NCBI GenBank assembly: GCA_013180625.2
Contig: SNVD02002439.1
Span: 1-64,000 of the forward strand
Source: Boswellia sacra
Taxonomy: Eukaryota; Streptophyta; Magnoliopsida; Sapindales; Burseraceae
Direction: 5' to 3'
DNA length: 64,000 nt
Both the position numbers and the translations under genes were made by a program. The notes beneath the pieces are model-generated. The model had not been told where the DNA came from, made no database searches, and saw only the letters and a program-made list of their open reading frames with translations. Positions 10,988-22,821 of the stretch are shown in pieces (positions within the stretch are counted from its first letter, which is position 1; every line of letters starts with the position of its first letter).

Positions 10988-11374
10988 ATATATTCAATTT
11001 TTTCCCTAAACCTTATTTCTCTCTTTAGAGAAAAATTACCGAAACCCCTCGACACCGCTCAAAACGCAAACCGACACGAGCTTCGGCTGAGGATAGAAGC
11101 AAGACGACGCAGACAGAAGCACCCATCAACACTGAGGTACGTTTATTTGTTGGTTTTTTTATAGTTTTAGTGATTTATTTGGTTGTTTTTTGTTTCTTTA
11201 GATTTGATTTAGTTTTTAGGGAATCTTAATTAGGGTTTGAGTTTCCGTCGGATTTGTGAACTTATTATGTGTTTTTAGGGACAAATCTAGTGTTATTATG
11301 TGATTTTTGTGTAGTTGATGTGTATGAAAACTGTGAAAACCGACTGGTTTCGTCGCGAGGTAGACGATGGCGAG

Positions 11375-11760
11375 TGTCAGATTTTTCTCGATACCACTCG
11401 ACACTCGACACTTACGTGTCGAGTCGTGTCCGATTCACAACAGACACTCGATATCAGTCTATTTTCGAAGACATCATCTGACACTTGACACTAGCTTTCC
11501 TCTGACATGTCGAGTGTCGGATACGTGAAAACCGACATATCGACGTCTCGAATTATGTATCTGATACTCGACATGTCAGATGAAAGGTAGTGTCGAGTGT
11601 TGGATTATGAATCCAACACTCGCATAATTCGACATCCGACAAAGTCGTATAGTGGATTGGAGGAATCCGACAGGAGTTTTGTCTATTTATCTTGTCGAGA
11701 TCTATCGAGCTTGTCGAGTTTTGTCGAGTTTCGTCGAGCATTTTGGCAGGTTGCTTGTTT
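11375..11760. repeat. Left subterminal TCGACACTCGA-type motif cluster
   Basis: Many direct and inverted copies of a short motif (ACTCGACACTCGACA, TGTCGAGTGTCGG, TTGTCGAGTTTTGTCGAG) are packed into under 400 bp. The same motif family clusters at the other end of the element (18660-18930). In plant transposons such subterminal repeats often bind the transposase; that role here is inferred. Confidence 0.7.
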
Positions 11761-11835
11761 AAACTTTGTTTTTTTTTTTTTGTCTTTTTGCATCATATTT
11801 AACTATAACGGCCTTGTATTTGCAAGTTGAAGAAA

Positions 11836-14800
11836 ATGGCAAGTAAATTTGGACTGTCCTTCACCCTAAAGACACCATATGATGAGCACTACCATGCGGT
11901 GATCACAAACTTGGCAAGTTTAGATTGTATTGAATGGGTTCGCGTGAACTTGAGTGCGAGGCAAAAAGACATATTTCGTGATACATGTTTTGGGTTTATC
12001 CTAGACATTTGGGAGCTGTCCTTTCCATCTCAGTTTGTGCACAATGTGCTTCTATGGGAGGTTAACACTGTGGGGTATGATGAAGAAATGTGGTTCCTTA
12101 TTGAAGGTAAAAATATAGTTTTGAACTACAATGTAGTTAAAAAATCTTATTTTTGAGCATCTGGTATTTGTAGTTATTTTTTTTGTTACCATTATTGTCT
12201 TGTTATGTTTTTTTTCTTTTTTGTAGGAAGACTGATTCGTTTTTCTGCCCACGAGTTTGGTTTGGTTACCGGATTGAGATTTGCTTTCACGGTGCCACCA
12301 ATACCGACTGTGTTGAATCTGTGCCCTTTGTTGGATACGTACTTCGAGGGTGAGGACATGGAGCTCAAGGATTTCTATGGGAGACTTCAGAATTTGAATG
12401 TGTCTTATATGCCAGACGAGGATGTTGTGAAGCTGGCATTGTACTACGTGCTAGAGCGTTTTTTCATGGCACGGGATCGACGCCGACTTGTCTCCTATGT
12501 GTGGTTGAATTTTGTCAACACACTGGATAATTTTAATAATTATCCATGGGGTTCAGTGTCTTTTGAGAAGACACTTAAAGGAATGAAAAATATAAGAAGC
12601 GAGCCCAAGTAAAGACGAAACAGGTAGAGAAATATAACTTAGAAGGGTGCCCCTACTCTATTCAGGTACATACTGCAAAACATGTGTGTTGACCTGTTTA
12701 TTATTTTCTTTGGCATACAAATTTAAATATATAGTGTCACTAAATAACCCTTATGTTATGAAGGTTTGGTTGTACGAGGCCGTGCCGTACACTGGCGCGA
12801 CTTTTGGGCGAGTAAGCAAGGACTGTGAGGGGAGGATACCCCGCTTGCTGAAGTAGGAGACAAAGAAGACCCCGTCGGAGCACATTGTCAAACATGATGT
12901 CCTGCAGGTTAGGAGGCTGGTATGTACAGTTTCGCTGTCTTATGAACTTTTCTTGTTTTCTGTGACACCGAATCACTGTTTAGTTTGATTGATTATTTGT
13001 TTACGTAGGCTCGTCCACTCGTCCTTTTTGAGCCATCTGAGGCAAAGCAGAGGACACATTGATATGTTAGGCTCGCTGAAGTAGTTGGCATCCGGAGAGG
13101 TGCACATGTGGCCTGGGCGACATCTATGGATGTCCATTATTGCCCATTGAGAGGATTGAGCCACTTCCGATAGAGGATCCATCTGCTCCACCTCCTGCTA
13201 GTCAGAAATCCCCTGTTAGACCTAATGTGGGGCCAGCCAGAGGCATAGTTAGTCCTGCAGGTGATGTTCGTATGTGGTCTCCGTCGCCTGCTTCCCCCGT
13301 TTGTCCTACACGTCCAGCGTATGAGAGTCACAGTTACGAGGATCCATCCGAAACTCATGCAGCTGGACATAGTCCCCTCTATAGGCCTGACGTGGGGGCA
13401 GACATGGACACAGTCACTACCCCTATCAGTCCTGCGTCGGAGACGTTCGATAGCTATGGACTTGCGGGCGATTCGATTCCTCTGTCGGGTCCTGCGACCA
13501 CCTACTGTGACATTTTCCCTCCTGTACATGATGTCCCTCGAAGCTCAAAGGTATGTAATGAGAATTTTCATTCGTATTCTTATCCGTTTACATTTGCTGC
13601 TCTATTGGTTTATGAAGTTGATCGTTAATAATGACATACAGGCGCAGCTGGTCCATGATGGGTTCCAAAGCACAGTTCTGCGTGAGCTTGCATTGTTACG
13701 CGCGGAGAACAAGCAAATGCAGAAGGAGATAGTTCTTCTACGTAAGGCTGTTGTGCTACTGGGTGGCCACTTCGGATACGCTGACACAGTACGTTGCAAA
13801 AGTTATAAATCAGGTTTTGTGATTTTCACGCTTAACCTAACGTTGAGGTTTGCTTTAATACAGGATTCGGATGGAGGTTCGTGCGATGACGGTGAAGGCC
13901 AACAGCCAACTGAACCGGAACCTATGGACACGAGTGTTCGTGCCATCGATGCTCCTCCCACGGGCTTCGTTTCGCACCGAGGTCGCCGGCTACTTTCGGT
14001 AAAGCATAAGCAGAGCCCCTTTGTCAGTCCACCAGGTTGGAAGAGGGTGAGGGTTGAGCCATAAGAGAAAGCCCTAGACGATCTGCATGTAAAGCTAGAG
14101 GCCCTGGTTATTCAGCCAGCAGAGAGACCTTATCAGCAGCCCCCATCCACTATTTGACCCACCTGCCTCCTTGCCAACTGTTGATGTCATTGCTTTCAAT
14201 GCATGGCTAGAAGTCTTCGAGGGTGATATTGATTTGGGTGTCTGCATCGCTAATCATGCGTTCTTAAATACGCTGCTGAGGCCGTTAGACTGGCTTGCAT
14301 ATAAGGTATTTTAAGTCCTTCTCGTCTCCTCCAATATTGCAATATACGTTTCGAATCATTATTGATAACTATTACTGTATTCAGCACATGGATAGCTACT
14401 TGTGGATGCTACGCTGCAGAGCTCGCGCTATGGCCGTACCTGGGGTCCAGAGGTCTATTTTCCTGGACACCACATTCTAGGTACGTATTTCATAAACATC
14501 TGAATCTGTAGTTAATTTCTGATTCCTTTAATGCCCTAACCGAACTCACGAAATTTCAGTTGAAAGTAAAGTCGTTGTGGAAACAGTACTCAGACAGACT
14601 GGACGACATTAACTGGGTAAACGAGGCCGATATGGTCTAGTTTGTCCTGTGAGAGATGCTCCTTATTGGAAGACCATGGGTCGATGTGGAGAGGGTGAGT
14701 ACATTTATATTAAAAGAGTTAGTATGTGTCCTCTTATTTCAAATGTTGTGATCGATTTCCATGCTGTCAATTTCTTTTCAGCTCTATGTCCCTGTTAACA

Positions 14801-15380
14801 TCAGCGGCGATCATTGGGTGGCAGCGATGTGGATTTTAATCGCCGACACGTTGTCATATATGACTCATGTGTTGGGCATAGTTCCACAGGCACAGTCAGA
14901 GAGACAGTCTGGTGCCTGGCTGAGTTGATACCCCGTATGGTGTCAATGGATGTTTACGGTCGTCCTGACTACCCCGCAATCCCATACGACATTATGCGCA
15001 TCGAGGATGAGACCGAGGTGCCACAGCAGGAGGCTGGGGGAGGAGCATGCGGCGTCTACTGTTTGAAGTACATCGAGTTCTTAGCGGGGGGCGTTCCACT
15101 GACAACCATTAAGGCGTTCACGGACGAATGCCAGTAGGAGAGAATGGCGGTACAGCTTTGGGTTAATCGCAATCATCCACAAGCAGAGGAGGCCGCCACG
15201 ACCGTCACAACACCTGCAGAGGTTGGGGCCTTCACAGCGCCTGCAGATGTTGTGCCTGCCGATGTTGCGACCACCACAAGGATTGCTGATGTTGTGTCAA
15301 CAGATCTTCCGACCACCATTGCGCATGTCGACGTTGATTCAGCAGAGGTGGAGCAGCAGCCCAGCACGACTGTACCATGA
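11836..15380 (+). pseudogene. DUF1985-ULP1 cysteine protease gene of the MULE, decayed
   Basis: Exon 1 (to 12106) and exon 2 (from 12227) join across a GT-AG intron and encode a DUF1985-like domain: SFPSQFVHNVLLWEV, EMWFLIEG, then RLIRFSAHEFGLVTGLR. Later pieces are YNLEGCPYSIQ (about 12625), VWLYEAVPYTGATFGRV (12765), a Pro-rich linker (13140-13530), LRPLDWLAYK (14280), MDSYLWMLRCRAR (14390), SLWKQYSDRLDDINWV (14575) and the ULP1 catalytic region. That region shows the His in DHWV (14809), the Asp in HVVIYDS, the Gln in VPQQE and the Cys in GACGVYCLKYIEF (15046-15090), i.e. all the usual catalytic positions. A frameshift separates DHWV from the rest, another lies near 12610, and stops occur near 14640. 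ULP1 domains cleave SUMO or related conjugates; their role in MULEs is unknown. Confidence 0.82.
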
Positions 15381-15757
15381 TTTCGTGTCATGTATATATT
15401 ATGTATAGTTACACATTTTTTTCGGTAGATAGTTTGTGGATATATACATATTATTATATAGTGACATTTTTTGTATAGTCACACATCTTTTTCATGTATA
15501 GTGGTACAAAAACTTGTAAATATATTAATGAAAAAGCACATAAATTTATGTTCAATACATTAATGTTACATACATTGACGAAGCACATAAATGAATGTTT
15601 CATACATGAATGATTTATACAATGACAAAATCACATATATGAAAGTTACTAATTTGAACAAGCCACAAATTGGAATAAAATAAATATACTATGTCGCTTT
15701 AAGCAAACAAATAATATTACATAGACAAAATAACTCATTGCCTGCATTTGATAGACA
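15381..15757. other. Spacer between the converging MULE genes
   Basis: AT-rich, with repeated ATACATTAATG/ATACATGAATG-like words; probably the 3' ends of both transcription units. No coding content. Confidence 0.5.
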
Positions 15758-18581
15758 TCATCCCCCGTCATGAAGTGGAATTGGGTTTCGACAAGTTTGA
15801 CGATTGTGCCCGAAACTTCCACATCGCCAGCAAGTTCGAGACGAGCTAGACTCACTAACGGAAGGGAGTCGATTCCTCCGAGGACGATCGGCTAGTCTCC
15901 TCATGACTGGTGGTAGAACCACTCTGCTGCGAACCTCCTCAAGAACCACCCAATCCTCACTAACCCCAACAAGAACAACTGGCAGAGCATATGCATGTAG
16001 TAATGTTTCAGTCGTATACCAATGGGCATAATAATCATGGCACGTCAGTAGATTCATACGTTTACAAACAGCTAATACATCTGCATACGGAAGCTAGTCA
16101 AGATCAAACACCTGACACGTGCATGTACGAGCGTGCATGTCAACGATGCTAACACGGTCGTTGCCTCTAACCTCATACATAGTAAGAGAGATACCACTAA
16201 CCCTCATACGTTCTTCCTCCTTTAAACGCTGCTCCATCAACTTGTTAGCCCACGGTGAGAGATGTAATTCCGAGTTAGCAAATAACTGTCGACGCTTATA
16301 GAACCATTATTGCAAGTTGGCCCAATAATAATCTGCTAACAATGTCACCGGGAGGAATCGATGGTGTCGTAAGTAGCTGTTTATCGACTCAACTATATTT
16401 GTTGTCATGATATTATACCGTCGACCATGAAACTGTGAACATGCCCATTTCTCGACTCCAATCTCTCGAAGATAAGTTACAGCTGCTGGCATATACGATT
16501 CAATTTGTCACATATGATAGTTGAAATCAACACAGTAATATGTCCTTGCAGCTCGGTAGTACATCTCCAACAATGTCTTGTCCTTGAAAGTTGCCTTCAA
16601 GTTATCCTTCAGGTGATGAGTGCACAATCCATGCAGTGCATGAGGGAAAACTGCTACAATAGCTCGTTCAATGCTACGATGACCGTCAAAAATGAAAACA
16701 AGATCTAGGACATTTTGTACAACATGATCATGCAACTGTCTCATGAACCAATTCCACGAGTCATCATTTTCAGAATGCCCAACTCCAAATGCCAAGGGGT
16801 ATATTTGTTTATTTCTATCCATACAAGAAGCCAAAAACATTGTACCTCTATATTTCCCTTTCAAATAAGAACTATCAACTGCCATAACTGGCCTTATTGA
16901 TTATGGAAATCCAGCAATAGAGGTCCCCATACTCATGAAAAAGTATCTAAAATGGTTGTTGTCATCGATTTCTAAAGAAGTTTTCGTCCTCGGGTTTGCT
17001 TTCTCAATCATGTACATGTACTGGGGGAGTAGTGTGAATGATTCCTCATGCGATCCATGAAGCTCTTGCAAAGCTGCCTCCTCCATACCTTGTTGTATGT
17101 GATATTAACACCCAATGACTCCTAAACATCAGACATAATATTCTTTGGATGATATATTCTCGATGCCTCAACGAATTTGCTCTTAATATGTTTGCCAATG
17201 ACATGTGCAGTTGCCTGTTTGTGATTTGGGTGAAGTCAGGCTCCGGACCAGGTGTGATGGTTCTTATACTTTTTCACTTGGAAGAAATGTGAATCGGCTA
17301 CTTTTATGGCACGTAAACGCCATTTACAAGATTCAGCACGGCAGACAACCTCAAACCTTGTTGCATCGGAGTTCCTCACCTTGAATTGAAAGTTTCGTCT
17401 TAGTGCAAAATTCGATAACTTCTCGCGAAGCTCCGTTTTTTTGTTAAACATCCATCCAACCCCAACCTCAATCCCGTCAACTACAAACTATGAAGCATCA
17501 TCGCCATCTTTTGATGATGAATGCATAATAGGCAACATCCACCTGAATGTGTTAGCCCGACGACTGTCATTCTCAGAGCCTAAATTAGCTTCTTCATGTC
17601 TACGATTTGCATCCATTCTCAGCTCATTATTCGACACCGGATCTTGCTGATGTCTGTATAGTGGAAGAGTAGGTGCGTTTTGAATTGGAGAAGGAACGGT
17701 AAACGGTACATCCTAGTTCACATCATTCAAGATCTCCGTCTGTTCATTATTATCAAAATGTGAACCGTCTACATCCTGACCATCAACAATAAAATCATCC
17801 AAACCCTCAACATCGTTCTCATTACGAATAGTACAATCGTCATTGTCATCGTCAACATGCTCACTAACATGATCACTACCATCATCATTATCTTCGTAAT
17901 CTTCATCACCACCATCGTCATCATTAACACCATCACTAGCATTACTAACATTAATATTACCTAAACTCTCAAACTCTCTAATGCTATCAAGATGACATAC
18001 CAATCTCGGTGGCATCGACGGGGGCACCCTTTTTCATTTTCAACTAAGATCCCAACTGACTCATGCCCTGCATGCCCTGAATACTGCTCAAACTCAATGC
18101 CAACGTCATCATTCAATTGTGGTTGTGCACAAACAGGAGTGGACTCACTTAATTGGTTGCTTCCACTTGCTAAGCGAAACATAGAGGGATGAGAAGATCT
18201 TTGTCACCTACATACTACATCAAATCCTGACCTCTGTCTTCTCTTCTCCCTATCTTCAACTTTGACAGTTAACGGTGTATATGACTGTTGGTCCTTCAAA
18301 CAATGTTGTATAAAGAAACAAACATCGTTGTCAGTCTCAATAGGAGTCGGCATTGGCGGAAGACCCTTAAAAGCAAATTGAACCTCTAAACTTATGTTAT
18401 GCCTACGAAGATCCCAACCCATTTCAGTACTAATACAGTCAACCAACTCATTATAGGTAGCAGACCTACGAATTATTAATGGCTTCGCCCTCCCACCGGT
18501 GTATAAATAACCACCATTCTCTTGCATAGTCCAAGAACTATTGCATAGAATAAGTATGCGTAAAGTTTCCATTTCCTGCAT
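15758..18581 (-). pseudogene. MuDR-type transposase, decayed
   Basis: Read on the minus strand: an N-terminal PB1/ubiquitin-like segment (18560-18204, WTMQENGGYLYTGGRAKPL); an acidic Asp-rich linker (18027-17713); a MuDR DNA-binding domain (17451-17236, FQFKVRNSDATRFEVVCRA, then CKWRLRAIK); the MULE transposase core (16900-16508, MAVDSSYLKGKYRGTMFLA, FIFDGHRSIERA, HGLCTHHLKDN); the NIVESINSYL segment (about 16405); and a C-terminal CCHC zinc knuckle (CWRCGSFGHNRQTC, about 15835). Acidic residues at the DDE positions are visible. In-frame stops occur after HTWSGA, after NIMSDV and after TSIAGFP, with a frameshift near 17090, so this copy cannot make a full transposase. Confidence 0.88.
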
Positions 18582-18659
18582 GATAGAGACATATCATATA
18601 AGTCTATGGACAATAAATCATTACAAAATTGCCTACAAAAGCCACAAAAACAACATTTC

Positions 18660-18930
18660 TGCCTAAACGCTCGATGAAACTCGACGATAGACTCTCGATA
18701 CTCGACACTCGACACTCGACAATAAACTTGATGCACGACGATCGACGCTCGACTACCTAGACACATATACTTGACACACGAACTCGACAAAATTGGCATT
18801 CGACACTCGTCACGTTCGGCACTCTACTCGATGCACTAACATGACACTCAATCCCAGACTCGACACAACCCCTAGACACTCGACATGACCATTCGACATA
18901 ACCCCTCGACACTCGATGATGCTCGACAAA
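18660..18930. repeat. Right subterminal TCGACACTCGA-type motif cluster
   Basis: This is the counterpart of 11375-11760, with repeated CTCGACACTCGACA, ATTCGACACTCG and CCTCGACACTCGATG. It occupies the region just upstream of the transposase start, so it may also lie in the transposase promoter. Confidence 0.7.
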
Positions 18931-19282
18931 TCTCGTCTTCTTCCCCTGTCGACTGCGATACCAGATTCTCTCACAACGATTACCAATTTCGAGCAAATTT
19001 TGACAAAAATGGCACTATCTCTAACCTTAGTTCACATACATATCTCTATTTTAAGCTACATAATGTGGTTGACAGTTATCAAAACGATAAATAGCAAAAA
19101 CATTATAATCTAATGAAATTTTCATGCCATTTAGAGAGAGATTAAGGAAAGTTGTTCTTATCTTGTTTGCTCAGCTTCAGCTGTTGAAGTTGTTTCGGAC
19201 GGTGATGTGTATGAAGGAGTGACTGGTTTCTTTGTTTCGTTTACTTACTTTCTTTTTTTTTCTAAATTCGATTACATAAGGG

Positions 19283-19393
19283 TAAGGGCATTTTAGTCTT
19301 TTTATCCACAAAGTGTCTATGGCATAAAAATTTTTTAGGATGTGTCTAAATTTCATCAAGGCCCCTAATTGTGTCCATTTTTTCAATTTTCTC
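19283..19393 (-). repeat. Right terminal inverted repeat of MULE
   Basis: Reverse complement of 10877-10987, with only scattered substitutions visible by eye. It ends ...TCAATTTTCTC before the TSD. Confidence 0.9.
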
Positions 19394-19402
19394 AACTATT
19401 TA
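19394..19402. repeat. 9-bp target-site duplication of MULE, right
   Basis: AACTATTTA, identical to 10868-10876. Confidence 0.92.
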
Positions 19403-22400
19403 GGCTTGAAGGTTTGAATAGACAAAATATTTTTACTAAGTTGAATGGAACCAGAACAATGTGTTCAAGTAAATCTTGCAAAAAATAGTCCAATGAAGGA
19501 GAATCATTGGATTGGATGCTTAAGTTGAGTCCCTGATCGGACGGCCTATAATGTTGCTATATGCATACACCATCTGCACTATAGTATGACCCCAAAGCTT
19601 AAGAAGTGATTTTATGAATGACCTTGAAATTTTCTTTATACCTAGGAGGAAATTCGTATTTGATTTCAGATTGTTTTTTGGGACCATTGATGGATAGATC
19701 AATGACTAATATTTTACTATAATGGGCGACAACTATTGAAAATTTGGACTATCGCAACCCTGGATCAGACAAGAGCTTTGGCATGAGCAAAGGCCCGATG
19801 GTGATATTGAGATTGATAAGAAATTTTGGGAGAAAGATTTCCACATTCCCACTTGCCAAAATTGTAATAGAGTGGTCAAACTTGACATTAAAATTTTTTG
19901 TTAGTGAATAGATATTTAAATTCTACAAGCTGACGATGTAATGTCTCCTAAATCCAGTATAAAATCGATTATTTCTTCTTGCTAGTTATCTGATAATGAT
20001 GAAGATTAAAAGGCATAAAAAATTAGTAACAAATTGTTGAGAACTCAGTAATAAGGGGAAGTCTGAGGGATTTTCGAGCATAAAATGTTAATAACTAATT
20101 GTTGAGTTCTTGTCTTTTATGCGCGGCAAAAACTTGGGGTTTCGAACTTAAACGAATATTTTCAGATTTATATGTATGTAATACTAATATTTATAGAATT
20201 GTGAGGCAGAAATGCCTGAATTTAGTTTGAAGTATTGCTAATGAAATGATAAAACTTCATTTGGAAGCACTAGAGTAATTAAGAATCAATTTTAAATTGT
20301 GAAAATGTCGTGCTGTTCACATAGAATGGTTAATTTTTTTATTCTTAATTCATTTGAAATGCAGAGGTAGAAAATAATGACACTCTTAGCTTTGAAGTAA
20401 GAGAGATGCTAGCTGTACCCTCTTGAGCACTCTTCTAGTCGCTCTCTACTTGTACTGGCACGTGTTCATAAAATCATAATCATTTGTGAGTTGATCATCC
20501 ATTTAACATTGCAGAAATTTAATTAAAGATTCTTGTACATGTATTAACACAAGTAGAGTGGATAAGTCTGTTTATTAAGGTTGTTTTGGAATAGATTGTG
20601 AAGACGTGTCGGCATAATTATTGCACTGCAGGTCTCTATGTCAGATGTCTTCTCTAAAATTAATCAGAAATTGGTTTGTTTTACGGGCCAATATTTTTAG
20701 TTAATCCAGGGGCCTAAAGTGAAAATCCATTTACAAGTAATATGCAAATTTTGCTAAAGGTTTAGTCTACCTTTTTCAATGAGTATTGGTATCTATTACA
20801 AATTTCCTGTGGCTCATAAATTTGTTATTATGAAGAAATATTGGTGTAATCTACATAACTCAAAACCCGACAAAACTTACCCTAATCAACCAGATTTCGG
20901 GTTTTACTGTTAACCCGATGGCAACCCGCCTGGGTCAGATCAGATTGGGGGAATCTGCCCTCCCCGAGGTGTGGGCTTCTTACGGATGAACTGGAGGTTA
21001 ATTTGTTAATTTATTTTAAATTATTTCACAAACCAACACGTAATAATCAATTATTTGCCTAAATAAATTTGTATCACTCGGGTGGGGGTTTTAAATTTAT
21101 CCATGTAGTGTATGTTTTTTCAATTTATCGGTTGAAACCTTGTCCTTATTTATCGACCGCTTTGGAATTTTAGTTGCCAGGAGACTTTCTTCTATAATTT
21201 TTTATTTATTTGCTTTTTTGTGATAACTTGAAGGTTTTAGTTTATGCTTGGGAAATGGTGGTTGCCATGGTGGTGGGGTTTTAGTTTATGCTTGGGAAAT
21301 GGTGGTTGCCATGGTGGTGGGGCCGTGGCCATAGTCGAATCTAGTTGATGCTCAAGCGTGGATAGTTGGACCCTTTGATTACCAACTATTAATTACATGA
21401 AATTCCTATTTTATCCTTCTCCGTTGGTCTGATACTAGGTGTAAATGTGTTAATTGGGGTTTTTTGATAGTGCAGTGATGCAATGGTGAAGGTTGGTTTT
21501 TGAACGATATTAATGCAAACTCGAATGGTAGTTAGTGTCATTATCCCATTGTTTTACATCTTTACTTTTGTAATTTTTTAAATAATTAGTGTTTTAGAAA
21601 TCTAAGAGACAACATTGAAAATAAATTGTGGACTTAAATACTTATTTTGGTTACAATTTTATGGGGTAGAAGAACAAATTTTCTGTTGCAAATATTTGAT
21701 ACATGTCGATGTTGAGGGGACTTAAGGAATTTTTTTCTTCAATTCATAGTTATATAGAATTTTGGTACAATTAAAAATTAGAATTAGATGCTTGAATAAC
21801 TATGATACTTCGGGTTTGTAGCCTAATTTGAAAAACAAGAAAATAAGGATGTGTTCTTTTTATTATTTTCTTTTGTTTTTAAAATGAATGAAAAACATAT
21901 GGTTAATTTTTATTATTTTAATTTTTAAAATGAATATATGGTTGATATTAAATTTTAAATACATCGAAAAATATGTAATACTAAAAAAGAGAATTTTGTA
22001 TAACCAATAAAAAAAAAAAAAAAAACATAGTCCCTCATTTACGATCCCTAAGTTTTGGAAATAAGGGCTTGTGTCCTCATTTTTCTTTTAATAACCCATA
22101 AAAGTTCTTGTGCTCTTACTATAGATATCAAAATAACCCACTAATTTAGGACCTTGTAAGGATCCGGTCAAATGGAGTGAATATATATTTGAATTTTTTG
22201 TTTCATAATTATGTAAAGCAAGTATGGAATTCTTAACTTCTATGACACCCTACCCAACAAGGTTAAGTGGAAGAGTGACTAATTGTTTTCAAAGTTTAAA
22301 CTACCACATATGAAACAAATAACACACATTTTGACCTCAATCATCTCAAACTGTGTATAAATTGCAGAATTGGATAAGATCATCCTAAATCCATTTCCAC

Positions 22401-22821
22401 TAATTTATTCTTGATCAAGAAAGAGAAACTATTCCAAGATACTTGTAGTAGTATTAGTATCCACGAAGATGTCAAGCTTTTAAACAAACCTACTAAGACT
22501 TGACACTTGGCTAAGAGCTCTATATATATATCTATATATATATATAAAGATTTGATTTGAGTAAAATCAAACTTTCACCAAAAACTTCAAAGGTAAGTTT
22601 CCTACACTTAACTTTGGTAATCATAAATCAACTTAATTGAGCGAATTTTCACCATCTTTGTTTCCCCAGCTGCAAAGAACCAATTTCGTGTTGCCATCTG
22701 ACTACAATCAACAATAATTTCAATTATATCAAAAGTTGCAATTATGAAAAATAATCTGACACTATGAATCAACTATCTAAAATATTGTTTGTCTCCATTC
22801 TAAACATGTCACCTTGAGAGT
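19403..22821. other. Intergenic AT-rich DNA
   Basis: No gene is supported. It includes a 2 x 44-bp tandem duplication (21233-21320), an A-run (about 22009-22024) and a TA-rich microsatellite (about 22520-22550). Confidence 0.6.
21233..21320. repeat. Perfect 2 x 44-bp tandem duplication
   Basis: The unit starting GGTTTTAGTTTATGCTTGGG is present at 21233 and 21277 without mismatch. Confidence 0.9.

Larger units (their letters stand above)
10877..19393. mobile_element. Mutator-like element (MULE) with transposase and ULP1-type gene
   Basis: This 8,517-bp unit is bounded by terminal inverted repeats of about 110 bp and an exact 9-bp TSD, the diagnostic size for Mutator transposons. It holds two converging genes: a DUF1985-ULP1 protease gene on the plus strand and a MuDR-type transposase on the minus strand. 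That content matches the plant MULEs that carry a Ulp1-like protease (Kaonashi type). Both genes carry stops and frameshifts, so this copy looks non-autonomous now, though its ends appear intact. Confidence 0.93.

Noticed and set aside
15144..15391. Ala/Thr/Val-rich frames on both strands downstream of the ULP1 domain
   Set aside because: Probably the low-complexity tail of the DUF1985-ULP1 gene; no independent gene is supported.
17713..18027. Met/Val/Asp-rich overlapping frames
   Set aside because: The acidic frame is the transposase linker; the Met-rich one is its shadow in another frame.
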